A stretch of 64,000 bases of DNA from contig NC_060020.1 in assembly GCF_021134715.1 (NCBI RefSeq), positions 1,922,001 through 1,986,000 of the forward strand, given 5' to 3'. The notes beneath the pieces were generated by a model. The model saw only the letters and a program-made list of their open reading frames with translations. It did not search any database and was not told where the DNA came from. The stretch is from Daphnia pulex (lineage: Eukaryota; Arthropoda; Branchiopoda; Diplostraca; Daphniidae). Made by a program: the position numbers and the translations under genes. Positions 13,854 to 28,800 of this stretch are shown piece after piece (position 1 is the first letter of the stretch; every line of letters starts with the position of its first letter).

Positions 13854-16800
13854 TCTTCCTCTGGCTCCCCTCCACTCTCCCTATACGCGATCCGGTTGTC
13901 CCCAAAGACGACTCGTCCGATCACTTTCATGTACACACAGACACACTCTCCGCTGCTGCTGGTATATTAGTGTTGATTCAGTGCGGATGGAGTCAACAAA
14001 GTCCACTGGTGTAAGGCCGTGAAAGTGCTGCTGCGGTGCAAATGAAGCTGGACACGAAATAACTCAAAGCATTCGGAATCCATTAGTTTTGCAATCTGCA
14101 ATCGGTAGCGCGATAACAAAATGTTATGGGCACGACGAGTGGGAAATCCGACAAATGCTGCATGTTCTCGGTTATATTATTGTTGAAAGCCAAAGAACCC
14201 AAAAGGCAAAACGAAACCAAGACGGAGCAGCACCGAATCTCTAAGCGACGAGCGCAGACGATATAATAACTGACACTGCTGTTGTTGTTGTTTGTGGAAC
14301 GGTCACCAACTCTTTCGCTTCGCCGCCGCCGCCTCACTCATCGCAACACATGCGAAAATCAACAAACGGGGAAATGAAATCTTGACGCTCTTCCGCGCAG
14401 CACGAGAGATGAAATAACAATCGGAAAAAGAACGAGACGAGAAGAGAATCGTCGTTGCGGAGCTGAGCGAGACCGCGGACGACGAGGTGGCGCAACGGAC
14501 TGACAGTGGTGCAAGCAACCCAAGGACGAAGGCGAGTTGGTCCGGATGCGCGCCGCTTTCCCGTTTATCCAGGGTGGGGGGCGGCGCGCGGAAGGACCAG
14601 ACACTCTGTGCCACGCACATCAGCACACATCCCCCCTCCACCTCTCTCCTTCCAGCAATATACAACATGATGTAGAGAGACACAATGCCCAGTGTATTAA
14701 ACCCCCAGACAGACCACGGCATACTTTGCACTCATATATACAATAAAGCTCCTCTCGTGCAAAATAAAAGAGTGCAGCAGCATAGACAATATAACAGTCC
14801 GGCTGCGGATGTGCTGGAGCTGACCCAAAGCACAACTATCCGATCTATTCGAAACTGCCCTCTCTCTCTCTCTCTATAGATCTCTCTTGCTGCTGTGCTA
14901 TTATTCATATCTGAGTTATAGTCTGTATACATTGCGCGGTGCAACTGTGCAAGGTCGAGATGCCATTTCTATGAATGCTATATAGGGCAGCCCAGCGCTG
15001 TGTATGATACCTATACATATACACACAGCAGCAGCGGGAAAACGAATATAACGCGCGCTCTAATTCAAGTTTGGCGCCATCCAATCAAGAGGAAACACTC
15101 AGACTGTTGGCATTAAACTTGGCGATTTCGAATGTTTCCGTCGGCATCGCTCAACTCGTAACAATTTGCGTGCGGTTGATAATGGTGGTGGCGAAACCTC
15201 GCGGGTGCGATGCCACTTTTGAATCCAACTATTACTCCCCTATAATAAAATGTTATCCAGTTGCATGCGCCATGGTCGTTACATGCAAACTCCTTTCTCC
15301 GCCTCGGAGTCGTAATAATATCGTGTACGCGATTAAGATCATCATCCTCCCACGACTTTATAGGTTATCTTAATGTCGCAACACACTTGAGCGTGTAGAC
15401 GACCATCAGCGTTGCCATGGCAATGCCAATCGAGACGGCGCTTTTTTGATGTCCTCGCGACGAATGGAAGTAGTACAGTGTAGGCTATATCCGGCAAACA
15501 TCAATCGACGATTCGACGTTTCCAGTTGGATTGCATTATAGATAAGTTCCATGATATGCTGGGCGCAACATGATCGGCTTCCAAAAACAAGTGGAAATCC
15601 TGTGCTGCTGGCACAATTGGACAGACATAGACATCAGCATCAGTTATTGTCGAATTTCCGAGGCTTCTTCTTCTTCTTTTTTTCCCGTTTTCGGCTTTCG
15701 CTATATATTCGCTCACGTTTTATTTGTTGTGTTTGATACACGCCACATCAAATATTTAGCCACTCTATGGACAGCATATAGGCCTACCGTGTTTGAGCCG
15801 TCTTTCGTGCGATAGATTCCCATCACAAAAAAGTTCAATCCTGAATCATCTGGCCATTCCCATTGCCCGTGTTGGCATTATACTATGTGGCTGCTGACCT
15901 GCAAGAAATAGCCGAGGTCAGACCACAACAGCAAATGCTCGCCGGTCTTAGTCTGGCTTCAAAGTGTACATAGAAGCTAGTCTATATCTGAATGAAAAAC
16001 AGAAATTCCGACTTCAGCAGCGTTGTACTGATTTTTAAAAGAAATAGTAATAAAGGACGAACAACACTTTGAAAAATCAATAATTTTCGATACAATAGTC
16101 TAGAACTTTACATCTATAGTTCATGGACATAAAAGCATGTCTTAGCCTTCCTTTTCATTTAGCAACTTCCCAGCGAGGTAAAATATAGTCAAAACAACTT
16201 TTAAGCACCCTTTGTAGGATTTCTAGGAAGCCAGTTGGTAGCCAGCAGAAGTACACTATACAAGTCGGAATCACCAAATTTAAAAATAGTAGCTGCTGAA
16301 TAAAAAAAAAATGTGTACGCATTGTATTGATTGCATGTCTAAAGTCCGTGGCCATTTGCGTGGGAGCCGCTGAAATCGGCAAGTCACCAGCACCCGAACG
16401 AAATTATACAGCGATATATCCTTTATCCCGTGTATCCTCTATACCCCGCAATGACACCAGTAAATCCTACAAGATGAATATTCATCGATAAAAACTATTG
16501 ATATACTGTCCACTATATAAAATCCCGTGCATCACGGCGGTGTGTGATTAAATTCATGCGTGCGTGTTATTATGACGACCTAATCCTCATCTTAGAGCTT
16601 TATCGCCTCAGCACTGTGCTGGGAAATATTTATAGCAATTTACAAACCCCGTGCGATATATTTGACGAAGCCAGCAAGAAAAATTTAAATCTCAATTTTT
16701 CCCCCGGCGATGAGAATGTAATTTTATTTTCACGCGTGAACGAACTTTTCTTATTTTACAAACTACGGCGGGTGATTGCGTCGTGAGTCCAAAGAGTCAA

Positions 16801-19800
16801 GACCAGAAGACAAACTGTTACGCAGGGCGGAGTCTATATATATGTACATATACGCTTGCAGGCTACAGCAGTGACAAAAGCAAGCGAGTTCCGCTGTCCC
16901 GCCGGCCGTTCGATACATTTAATTCTGATTTAGTCTCAGGCGCTTTATAGGAGCTATATAAGAAGGGCGAGAGAGAGAGAGAGGGGGATGTTGTTGTTAG
17001 ATCTAGTGTGGCAGCATCCAGTCGCGGTTATTCGCTCCCCTTCAGGCCAGTTGGTCGAGATTTCTTCATTTCGTCCGAAAATCTTCTACGACGCATCGAT
17101 TCGCCATAACTCTTCCAGCGACCCACCCCGGTAATACTTGCTCAGACGTATATATTCTTCTCCTCTTCTTCTTTTTTTTTTTTTTCCTTTTTATTGCGGA
17201 GGCAGATGACATCAAGAGGGACGAGAAAAGCGCGAGGTTTATAAAGGCTTTGGCGCAGCAGAACATGTCGCTCGAAAAAAATCAGTTAACCTCCACAATA
17301 GCGCTAGCTGTGTTATTCTTCTGTTATGCAATAGCCTCTTCACGCTCAGCTACGGCACTAGCACTGTATTATTGTGTACCCGGCATGCTCGGGGGCTTAT
17401 GTTTTCTCTTTCTATTTTGTTTAGTTTTTTGTTTGTTTTTTTATCATTTTCTTTTGAGTCTCCGCTTGTTGTCGTTGTGTCCGAATCTTTTCAAGTGTCA
17501 CAACAAATGGCGTTGATTAACATTTGGTTTGTAATTGATTGCGTATGGCAACAACGGGCAACAATATCCAGAAGCCCATGGACTGATGAGCTTCAAGTAA
17601 AAAAATAATAAAAAGAAGCTCTTGAATCGATTCTCTTTATTTTCCTTCGTGAACAAAGTTGCGCATTAGATTATTACATTGTCGAGGAGAATTTTCTGGA
17701 AACTTGTAACAAGAGGCGCCAACGGCCGGGGAGACGAAATGGAAGACAAACAATCACCGGGACACCGAGACAGTGGGCGACGCGAGAAGCCAGTCACGCA
17801 ACAGAATGAACAGAAAATAAGGACGAAATCAGAGACGGAATGTTGTAGTATGTGCTACGGCAGTTCACTGCTGCATTTCCGTGAAGGTTACAATATCCCA
17901 GACACAAGTCGTGGCCGTCGTGACGTAATATGATATGCCGTAATTAATCAACAATGGCGACATGAGACAACCATCACCCGGCGGCAGTTTATTTGGGATT
18001 TGCGGTCGTCAACGGCTTCACGTCATTATGTGTGGGACGCCAAACAGCTCTGACACTAAAACCGTTGAAACGTTATTTACTCACGTGTTTATACTGATGA
18101 GACCTGCAGCATATTATAGCCATGGCAACCGAACCCGGAAATAATTTAAAAAAAAATGCGGATGCTGTGATGCTCATGACACTTATACCTAATACTCTAT
18201 TCCGCATTTCTAATAATAGGCCAGCATTTAAATTGGATAACACAATAAGTATACCTATGACAGATTTGAAGATTGCTATGATACCTACTATACGGTACAT
18301 ATTGTGAGAGCGTGTGCCATTTTTTTTTTCTTATTTTTGGCAAGGAAAATTGATGCGCTTGCCGGAGCACAAATTCGATATCTGAGAATTTTCTTTTACG
18401 TTTAATTGCATTAACGTCACGATAGAGGTGGAACCGGATGGAAAAGCACTAAACATCCGGTCCTTTTTTCAGCTTTTTCATTTTTAATTGTGGCCATTAT
18501 TAGGCTTAGAGTTTGTTGTAGTTTATAGAGAATAATAAGGGGAAAAGGAAAAAAAAAAAAACAAATTCGGGTGAATAAGTGGCAGCTGTCTAGGACTATG
18601 ACGATGGAACGGCCCTATAAAATTTTTCTCAGCGTCAGGTCGGCGGCTGTCATTCATGTAGCGGCTATAAAGAGTCTCCCAATCCTGTTTATCGATATCA
18701 CTATCTATACTCTTTTGACTTGACTGGTGATGATGATGTCTACACTATTAAGGAGACCCCACTCCACGTCCTCTGTAACCCGTACAAACAAACTCAAAAA
18801 GAATCCCTTGATTACCTGGAGCGTATAAGAAGGTGATAATTACTCACGGCTGCAGCTGCTGAATGTTGTTTGCTTCTGTATGACGCGCACCAATAAGAGC
18901 ACATCGACTATATAGCTGCCTAGGTAATCATCGCATATGAAACGAAAATCTTTTCCTTGAAGAAACGCGTATATGCTCTGCGTATTTGAATCTAATAAAC
19001 GATCAAAAGGATCATGCGTGTCAACATTAAATACCCTGCGCGCTGTAAAAATATATAGTAGGCCATCAACTATCGATTTTCCCTCTCTGATGAATAAAAG
19101 AAAATCACCTTTTCATCGGCTTTGTGCCTGTACCCTAATTAGTTCCCGACCTTATCTTTTTTTTATGAAGAAAGACGGGAGGAAAAAAAAAGCTTACGTT
19201 CCAAGGCTCACAGCATGGTGAATGCCTTTGGTGCTCGACAAACGCGCAATTAAGTCGGAAAAGAAACGGACTGAAATACCGAAGACTTTTTTTTCCTCGT
19301 TCGATTTTGTGAAATATGTTAAGTAAGCGGAACTTTGTCAAGAAGAAGAGATCGAGGACGACAAATAGAAATTAATCAAATATGTCCTGCATGCGCATAT
19401 AGCAGCACCGGCGGGGACTGCATAATAGTGCATATATATGCTGATAGTTCGTCAAAGAGAATGAAATAAATAAATAAATGTCGAATCATAATAATAAATG
19501 AATGAATCATTTGATTATTACAAGAGGGTACGTGGACAGATATGGGTCCGTGAGTCCGAGAGTCCACGTCTCCGTTGACCCCTCGACTGCTTGCGCATCG
19601 TCCAACTCTCTCAAGCGCATATCAAAGGCAAAACCCAAATAAACGAGTACGCAGATAATATAACATATACTCGTCTCTCTTCTGTCAATCTTAAACAAAA
19701 TAACTACGAAGAGAAGGAACAAATCGACACTGCTGGATGCCCTTTATATTCACGTCAATTCCGGGTGAAATGGAAAAGTTCGTTCTTTATTCTCTGTAAT

Positions 19801-22800
19801 ATTTTTAGAGTTTCATGAGCTGCGCGTCTTATTGAATCCTCAAATGGACACTGTGGATACCAACTTTCCGGGCAGCTGCTGATGATCCAGCAATATGTGA
19901 TAGATTGAACGAAATGGTATATATAGGCCTAGTATATAGACGTCGTGCTGAGCGCAGCCGAGCGGGATCATCATCTCATATATAACGTCGTCGCTGCTCC
20001 TGCTGGCCGCCTGCTGACCGGATCCGGCCGGATCTCTTTCTCTCTCTATGCGAACGTATATACGACATGTCGCCTAAGATACCGAATGGACGGCACGTCT
20101 TCGATTATGTGAAACGTGCCCAGTTCCGTCTATCTATAACGTCATGCTGTGTCCTTCGACTGATGAGATGTACTGTCTCCGCGTCTAGTTAGTCGACAAG
20201 AATGACATTCCGCCGCGTTTGAGTCAAGAGTTTGACGAACTTGTCTAGATATATATATATACTATATGTACTACCGGCAGCATTATTCACTTGGAGCGTG
20301 ACACGCATTTACGTGCTTTTTCCTACATATATCTGGCATCCCCTGCACTTCTGCACGTGTATATAGCGGATGACATGGTCACTCGGGGTCCAACAGCAGT
20401 CTCCGGACGGGCATTTAATACGTATATTATTATATACCTATACAGAAATTCAATGCTCAAAGTTTTGGCCGATTCCTTGTAAACTTGAACTATGCTCGTC
20501 TCTCTGCTGGCTCCGCTCGCTGTTATCATTCTCGTAATAGTAATATCGATAGTGCTGCCACGACGACCTGATAGCACTTTGTAGTGTGTTGTACATTCGT
20601 TGTTATTATACTTTCGCTCCCCACTGCACTACAGGCAGCAGCAGTCATTGTCTGATGTTGAAAACACAACGGAACGGGGAATCGAATCCAGGGCGATGGA
20701 TGTCAGAAAGACGAAAATGCAGCACGGAAATTCAAGACGGGCTGCTGCCATCCTTTACAGAGGTAACTAGCAACTATGTAGCTATAAGACAAATAATAGA
20801 ATCGAAACCATTTCTATGTGAAAAGTCTACATGTACTGCAAACATTATTTGAGATGGGACGACTGTATTAGGAAACTATATTATATATATCGTCTGTTAT
20901 TGGCCCAATTTTCCTTTATCCGGTATATATAGATTTTCATTTTCTTGTTGCCCGCCCAGCACTGCTGTGTCCGCCCGTCTCTAATAAGCTACATATGATT
21001 TAGAATGTCACAGACCTTGGGCCAGTCAACAATTGTAGACAATTTGGCCAACCTAAAATACAATAATATAGGGCCAGCAGAACATAAAAGTCGAGCAACC
21101 GTACATGTATGTAACCCTATATATACCGGTAACGACGACCAGCATCCCAGCCTAAACGAGTTCTGAAACAGGTCTTTTGTCGTTTTATAATAGAGTCGAA
21201 GAAATGGAATCAGCTGGCTCCTTATTCTCCTAGACAGCATCAAGGAACTATCTAATAACAATCAGATTCAATCTAAAGATTATACCGCTGTCGTCGCTGG
21301 CCCATTCTCAGCAATTGTTTCATCTTTTCTTGTGTGTCTCCTATAGCTCAAAGTCTTTTGGCCGCCGACTCCAATTTCAAAATCATCCTTTTGTCGAATC
21401 CTTGATTTTTTTTTGTTTTTTTTTGCTTTCTTTCTTTCTCCTTTTTCTTATTCTTCTTCCAAACGACGTGGTCTATACAGCACACATAATGGAGATCGAC
21501 GAGACGGGATGAGTGCCCTGCGTGTAGATTGTGTTCCCTCATCCGGATGGATGGAGGCTCGGCTGCTGATGCTGCGGATGGTCTTGACGAATAAACCGAC
21601 CGCGTGGGACTTAAGAGGCCTTAAGGATGAATGTTGAAACTGAGAGAGGCAAAAAAAAAGGGACGGAATGAGGAAAAATAAAGTGGAAGAAGAAGAAAGA
21701 GGCGAGGGGACAAGAGAAACTTCTTTAGGACAAAAAGAAACGATAATGGATTTGTATGTGTATACACAGCCCAGCACTAGAGAGATCCACACATGTGAGA
21801 CAATGCCCTGTACTTGATCTATCCTTATTTGATATAAGAGTAATTTCATCAACTAAGTGAATATATAAACACTTTGCGAGCCCTCAAACGAGTTAACGAG
21901 AAAACTACTAATTCGTTTTAATGATGAAGGCTAATTCAATGATGAGGTAATTCATTTAGCCATAAGTCATCAGCGAGGAATGAATCATTGCAAAATCAAC
22001 TGAATGTTGGATCTAGTTTATACGCAACGAACTAACGATAAATTGTTGTGGGTTTCGGGAAAAAAGCAAAATAATAAGGCGTTATTCGCTTGAATTATCG
22101 ATCCCTCCTTTTACCAGCGACGACCGGGCAACTGCTGGCAACTTGATGGAAATTTCACATTTATCATTTACCATGTTATCGCATGTTATGTAATAAATGC
22201 TGATGTATCATTAAAAAAATTCTGTGGCCGCCACATCAGCCTTGAACAAGATCATAAAGTGCTCTACAGCGGCAATGTGCTCAGTAAATTTATAGGGTTC
22301 AAAGCTGTTCAAAATTTAACCTTTCGGTTCATCAGCTTATACATCAGCACCATCAGAGCCAGCATGCAATATTAACAGTATATGCCGCGGTGTATATTAT
22401 TGCCCAGAGATAAGGGATACACGTAGAGGATCGCACAAGTTTATCGTCCGACTCTAGACTCCTATATGTGTGTTTTCTTACATGGGATATTGAATAATGG
22501 ACTGTATAGCGCTGCGTATGTATAGTGCAGCACGCGTGCCGAGGTGCTTTGTCATCTCTCCCCACTGGGGAAGCCGACTCTTATATATATATTGTTACAG
22601 CAGTACGTCGGCATCCAGACTGGAGGGCAATAAGAGAGCCAGCCAGACTGGCCCATTAAAATCGCATTGTATACTATCGTCTATATTGTATATCTACCAC
22701 CGCATCACTTGCTGCGTTTTTGGAGTGCGCAAGTTTATTCGTTGGATTGCGGCGCCGTCGATCGAGGTCTGAATCAAAAGGAAATATAGAGACTGGCTGG

Positions 22801-25800
22801 GCTCTCTCAAGGCTCTCTCCTCCTGCTGCATGTGTTTATATATATTTACGTAAGCAGCCTTTGAGCAATCTACATTCAACACACCCGATATTAAATAAAT
22901 AAAAGCTAGAAACATCTGAAAGGCACAGCGCGATCCTAAAAAAGGATTCAATCTAGTTTATATGCATGTCGCTGAGTCTATATATACTCAATTTGTTGCT
23001 GTTTGCACCGTTTTGCCAACACCAACAGAGCAGCAGTAAATGTATGTATATAATACTATACGTACCGAGTGGAAATAGCAATTTAGCCTACTACTTCCTT
23101 TATTCGAATATTATTGGCGCCAGGATTCACATCGAGCCAATATACACAGCAGTATATGTTTGGTGCCTTTTTTGCCAGCTTTTTGCACTTTGGCTTTGAA
23201 AAATCAAACACTTTTTACCAAGTAAACAAAAAAAAGTTTTTAATAAGAAAACAGTTTTTTTTTTGTCGAATCTATGCTATAATAACCCTCCCAAAAAAAA
23301 TCGAGTGGTCATTTAAATAAGTAATTGATTTCCAAATATTTAAATTTAATAATTAGTTTATTGAATCAGATGCGGAAAATGAACAAGAATGTATTATATT
23401 ATGGATAGTCTACACAAATGGGTTTCAAATTCAAGATTATTATTGTCTCCAGCAGACATCAGTTTATAATAAATTCTTTTTTCTTTATCGTATGCAAATT
23501 TGTCCTGTTCGAATACAAGATTGGATCCTGAGATTCTTCCGACTTCTGTAGATTTTCCCACAGCTATTGCCATTGTGTTGGCGTCTGAGGAAAGAATAAA
23601 TGCAAAGCTTTACGATACATCGCGATTGCATCAATCAAATAAGATTTTCAGGGGATTCAATATGTGACAAGAGGCAATTTTCCAAGGCACTAGATAAAGT
23701 CGTTTCAACTAGTCCCGTCCCAACTATCTCTCTTTCCTTATAGAACATAAAACGAAAAAGAAACGATGTGAAATATGCTGCTTTATCCTGGTGCAGCTAA
23801 GGTGTCAAGAGGGAAAGATTTTCAGACCTTTTTATTGAAAATATCCCGTTTCATTGCGGATGATTAAGGAAATAGACGACTATCTCAATTTCGTTATTAT
23901 TAGATACAACCCACCCTTACGGCGTTAATAATGGGCGGGAAACTATTTCAAAAGGGAACTTTTTTTTCTTCTTTTTAAGAAAAAAATAATTCTTTACAAC
24001 AAAAAAAACAAAACAAAAAAAATAAATCTAGCATGGAATAATTCCTGGCAAAATGAGGAGACAATTAAGGCAATGGATTCATGTTTGATTGGCTCTATAC
24101 AATCAGCTAAATAGGACTAAATTTTTTACCCGTTTCGTTGTTATATAGTAGATTCATATCGCTTGGCAACTTTTCGATTCTGTATATAGCTCATCATCGT
24201 TCCATTCTCCTACTTATAAGTAGCAAGAATTCTGTGTTGACGTCACGAATGAGGCCGAACGGCCGGGTCATATCCATTGCTCGTTAATTTCCCTTGATTT
24301 CCCGAAAATTTACCAGTATACGTGATGGCACAATCGCGCATTATTATTAGCATCAGATCGAACGACCCCATGAAAGCGGGTTCTTATTTGTTGTATTACC
24401 CCCATCTCTTTTTGCTATGTACGTACAACTTATACTCTTATTCTTCTTCTTCTTCTTTCAGACTCGTTTATGAATATTGATGCCAGCAACAGCCCAGCAT
24501 TAACTAATATGCGAATGCTCCATACAAAATACAATCAATGAACAAAGAGACAGATGCAAGGAGAACCTTGATATATTATGCTGTGCTGGGAAGGGGGAAA
24601 AAAATAAACGCCAATACTAATATCACGGAATTGCTGCGTGTGCAGCATGTTCCGTGCATAATGTATTTACTTTGAGCGCATCAGTGTCTTAATTGAGATC
24701 TCTGCTCGTCGACGATCCCTATATGTACTATAGCGTATTACGTCCGGCGTTTTCATGCAGCCGCTCTTTTCCTTATTATTCCCTTTCTTCTTCTGCTTTT
24801 CGTTTGATTAATAATAAGTCAGAATGCAAATGCTGATGCCCTATTATACGGTTTCCGAGAATAACGAGGTCGTCGCCATCAACTGTTACGCAACTATAGC
24901 CTCAAATATCAACATGTTGCCGGCGTATACAGTATATTTACAAAACCTGTTACACTAATATTTTTTTATAAATAACCAACAGTCTCATCTAATCTTTATA
25001 CCAGCGACCAATTATCGATCCAGCCCAGATGGAAATGCTTTTTTTTGCGTGAATGAATAATATTCAATATTTTGTGTGTCTTGTGAGGGGGGGGGGGAGT
25101 CTGGTGAAATATGCATAGACGAAGCAAAGTCCTCCTGATGAAAGGTATAGCTTTGTGACAAAAGCTAAATATTTGGCAAGCGGAAAATGTATGAGCAGAT
25201 CAAGCAACGAGTTTTGATCTATATAAAAGAAAAGATACAGAGAAGGGTCATTGGGTGTAGACTCGCTCTAAAGTCGTCTCCGGAACCCTTTTATTTTGGC
25301 TTTGATGTCTCTTTTTAAATATATATAGGCTCCCGAACAGATGGCAAACTTTTTCATTTACTTACTAATTCTTTTTGCGGTATATATACCAATCGAATAA
25401 TAGTCCTAAAAATTCAAACGATCCGACCAATTACATGCAGGTTATATCTTTCAACACACCGCGTATTTTATTCCGAATTGACTGAGTGGGTCGGCTGCCA
25501 TAGCAACTCACCGAAAATTCACCCAACCATCTGTAATAATATATCAAATTTACTTAACCCGGAAAAAAAGTTTTGATTGCATTTTCCCCTCTGCCGCGCT
25601 CACTTTCTCTTTGTTAATCTTTTTCCTTGTTCTTTGCTTATATTTATTTTTCAAGAAGATAATTGCTGAGCCTTTAGTAATTACATGCGCACATAGGCAG
25701 TAGTATATAGTATATCCTTGTTGAATTCCGTCTGTATAATCCGAGTGAGCTTTACCAATTAAGGGGGATCTTCGTGAAGCCTTGGATGAAAACAAAAACG

Positions 25801-28800
25801 TCACCGACGCGACATTGTTATCTCTACTTTGATTTAGTCAGCAACGTCTGAGGGTCGCGGTAGGGCGAAAAGAGCAGACCAATAAGCAGTTTTGCTGTTT
25901 CATGGCGTAGCAAATGACGTCCTCAAATGATCCCCGGCGCGAGGCTTGGAGGAAAAAAAAATCACGGGGGACGAAAATGGACATTATGGCATCATACTAT
26001 ATTTAACTCCCCAAGATAGGATTTGATATCCTGTGGACCAGTGATTGTATTGGCTTCTGCTATTGCGCTGCGCCGCTATATAAAGAAAGATGGGGACTAA
26101 TATATATAAAAAAAAAGTGAATTAATATGCTTTCTTCATCATCATTTGCTGCTGTGCTGGACCTCTCCGTCGCTGCTGCAATATCTTTTCGTCTTTGGGG
26201 AGCTCCTTTCTCGTGAATGACGCAAAGATCATATAGCATTCATTGAAACAATAAAGTAGGCCTACGCAAGTATAGGCCTACTTCTTCGATGAACTATATT
26301 TATCCACATTTTTTGGAATAAAAGTTCCATGGGCATCGAGCGAGTGTTTCTGCGCCGTGGGCTCATATATTATAAGTATGAAGCAATTATAGCGTGCCTG
26401 TATAGCCTACAGATCTCTGTAATAGGATCTCTCCTGCTGAGCTTTATGATGAATGAAACTTTGTGTCAGTGAAGATGAAAAAAAAAACAAAAAAACAATT
26501 ACTCGATTTCGCTTCCTGGTCGAATTCGTGGAATATCTATATAGACAGTAGAGTGATGTATACGTAGGCCTATATAGCCGGTGCGATGCGAAAGAATATT
26601 GAATAAGAGCTATATATACGCTATTGCGCTTTTCTTTTCTTTTTGACGCTTTTTGCTGTTGCAGAGCGCCGTTACTGTAATGAGATCAAAGGCTCTGCAC
26701 TATATGTATACGTATATAGCTATATGTACAGCTATAGAGAGAGAGAGAGATGGAAACTGTTTAAATTGCAACTTCAGTTGCGCGTAATATCGTGAATTGA
26801 CGGAGCCGCTTTCCTGCTGCGTTGCCGTGAATTCCAATATACTTTCGTGTGCAGCTCTTCACAGTTGAGTTGGATGCTGTGCCCAAGAATCGCTGTGCGC
26901 TTTGATCTACTTGAACGGGCGCGGTTGAAATTCCGGCGCTGCTCTTTTCTGTCCCTCAAGGCGTTTATCAAAAATCGGCGTTTGTGTGAACCGAAATTAT
27001 TCTGCAGCAGACAGCATCAGGAGAGAGAAAGAGGAGAGGAATCGATGGCCCAGCAAGTCAACGGCTGGTGTCTATATACTATTTTAAACCAGCAGCAGCG
27101 CCAGGGTTTGTTTTATTCGCGTCGATATAGAGCACAACTCTCGCTGTTATTCACTAAAACACGCAGTTATACTGCGCAAGCGACTGTCAGTCTATAGGCT
27201 ATATGGAGCAGCACAACTACATACGACATGTACAGTTACACACTCAGAAATGCCAGACGTCTGCATGCTGTTGCACTCCTATGTCTGCCCCTGTTATATC
27301 CTCTGTTACATCTCGTCATCCAGACTGCTGGTGAACTATACATCCATGAGTTTAAGCACCAGTAAATGCACTTAGGATAATATGCATTTATAATGCGTCT
27401 TTCGCTGTTCGCCGCGGGTTAAACGCATTTGATTTCATTCGATTTGCACTGGGAAAATCGAGCTGAAATGTCTAAGGGAATCAAATAGGAGAAGACTTGA
27501 GCTCTTTGTCAACATCAACTCAGCGAATTACCGCGCACATTGTCTTCTGATTGCTTTCCGCCCGTCCGCCGACAGCTTTTAAAACAAGAGCTAATATGCT
27601 TGGATGCATCGCGGCATTATTTAAAGTTGAGCGGCAGCATCGAGTTATTTATTATTCTTTCTTGGGCGGCTTGAAAGTATATATATATAGGAGAGTGGTG
27701 GGCGTCGGGCTGACCAAATTCACTAGGCAATAACAGAAAACAGATATGGACACCATTAAATATTGCAGCGCATCAGCGACACAATAAAATTGGAACTAAA
27801 CATTTCCCTTTCTTCCCACTCAGCAATATAAATAAGTTAGTTACTTACTTAGTTTACGCAACCGCACAGTTGCGTAATGTTTAAACATGCATAATTGAGG
27901 ACCCCGCGGGGGATCTTCTGTCTGCAATGCCCCCTTTTTTCTGATATTTTTCGTATCTTATTTTGCTATAATTCCGAACGCAACATAAGATGGTGCGGTG
28001 CTGCGGTTTATACACAGTGTGCGCTGCTGCGTGTTTATTGTTTTTGCGCCTGGCTGTAATTCACATTCTTATAATACATTTTTGGACTTGTGACAATAGA
28101 ACGCTGCCTATATACTTTTCGGCTGAACAACCAAGGCTCTTAGACATCACCCGGCGGTCTGTGCACTCTATCTGAAGATATGGATCCTCTCCCATAAGAT
28201 GTGGAATGCAATCCAAGCACCACCAACTATATTAGTTATAGCGTATATATATTCGTTTGAGTGTAAAAATAAGTTTATGGGCTGTGGTATAAATACATAG
28301 GACCTATATAAGACTATTTCCGGTTCTTATAGGTTATAATATATTTTATCCTAAGACGATTATTTCTTTTCTTTTTTATTGCAAGATGAATTAATAAAGG
28401 AAAAGAAAAATGATTTTGTTGTTGTTGTTGTGTTCGCTTGGGTGATGTTCCTGATGAACGACCCTATGCTGTATTATAGAGCAGGATATACAGCCTGTAT
28501 ATCCTACGTATATACACCGGATGCAAACAAAGAGCCTTAGTTTCGTTTTCCGGAGAAAAACTGGCCTGTATAGTCATCAGTCTAATGGTAAATAAAAAAA
28601 ATTGACTAAACCCGTTTCAAAAGTTATATATTCTACAAATGCGTTAGTATCTGCCACTTGAACGTGTTTTGACGTCAGACGTACAAATAAGAATTGTTAA
28701 ATACTCTTTCTCGCTTTCCCTGTTACTAATTTCGTTGCCAACGACAACTGCGCTCGTAAATCCTCCCGTTGCCGGCAACATTAAAGTGAGTAACAACACA

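Noticed and set aside
13291-14022. 243-codon plus-strand frame over GPCR exon 1
   Set aside because: It is antisense to TM1/TM2 coding sequence. Its openness follows from the GC-rich receptor exon.
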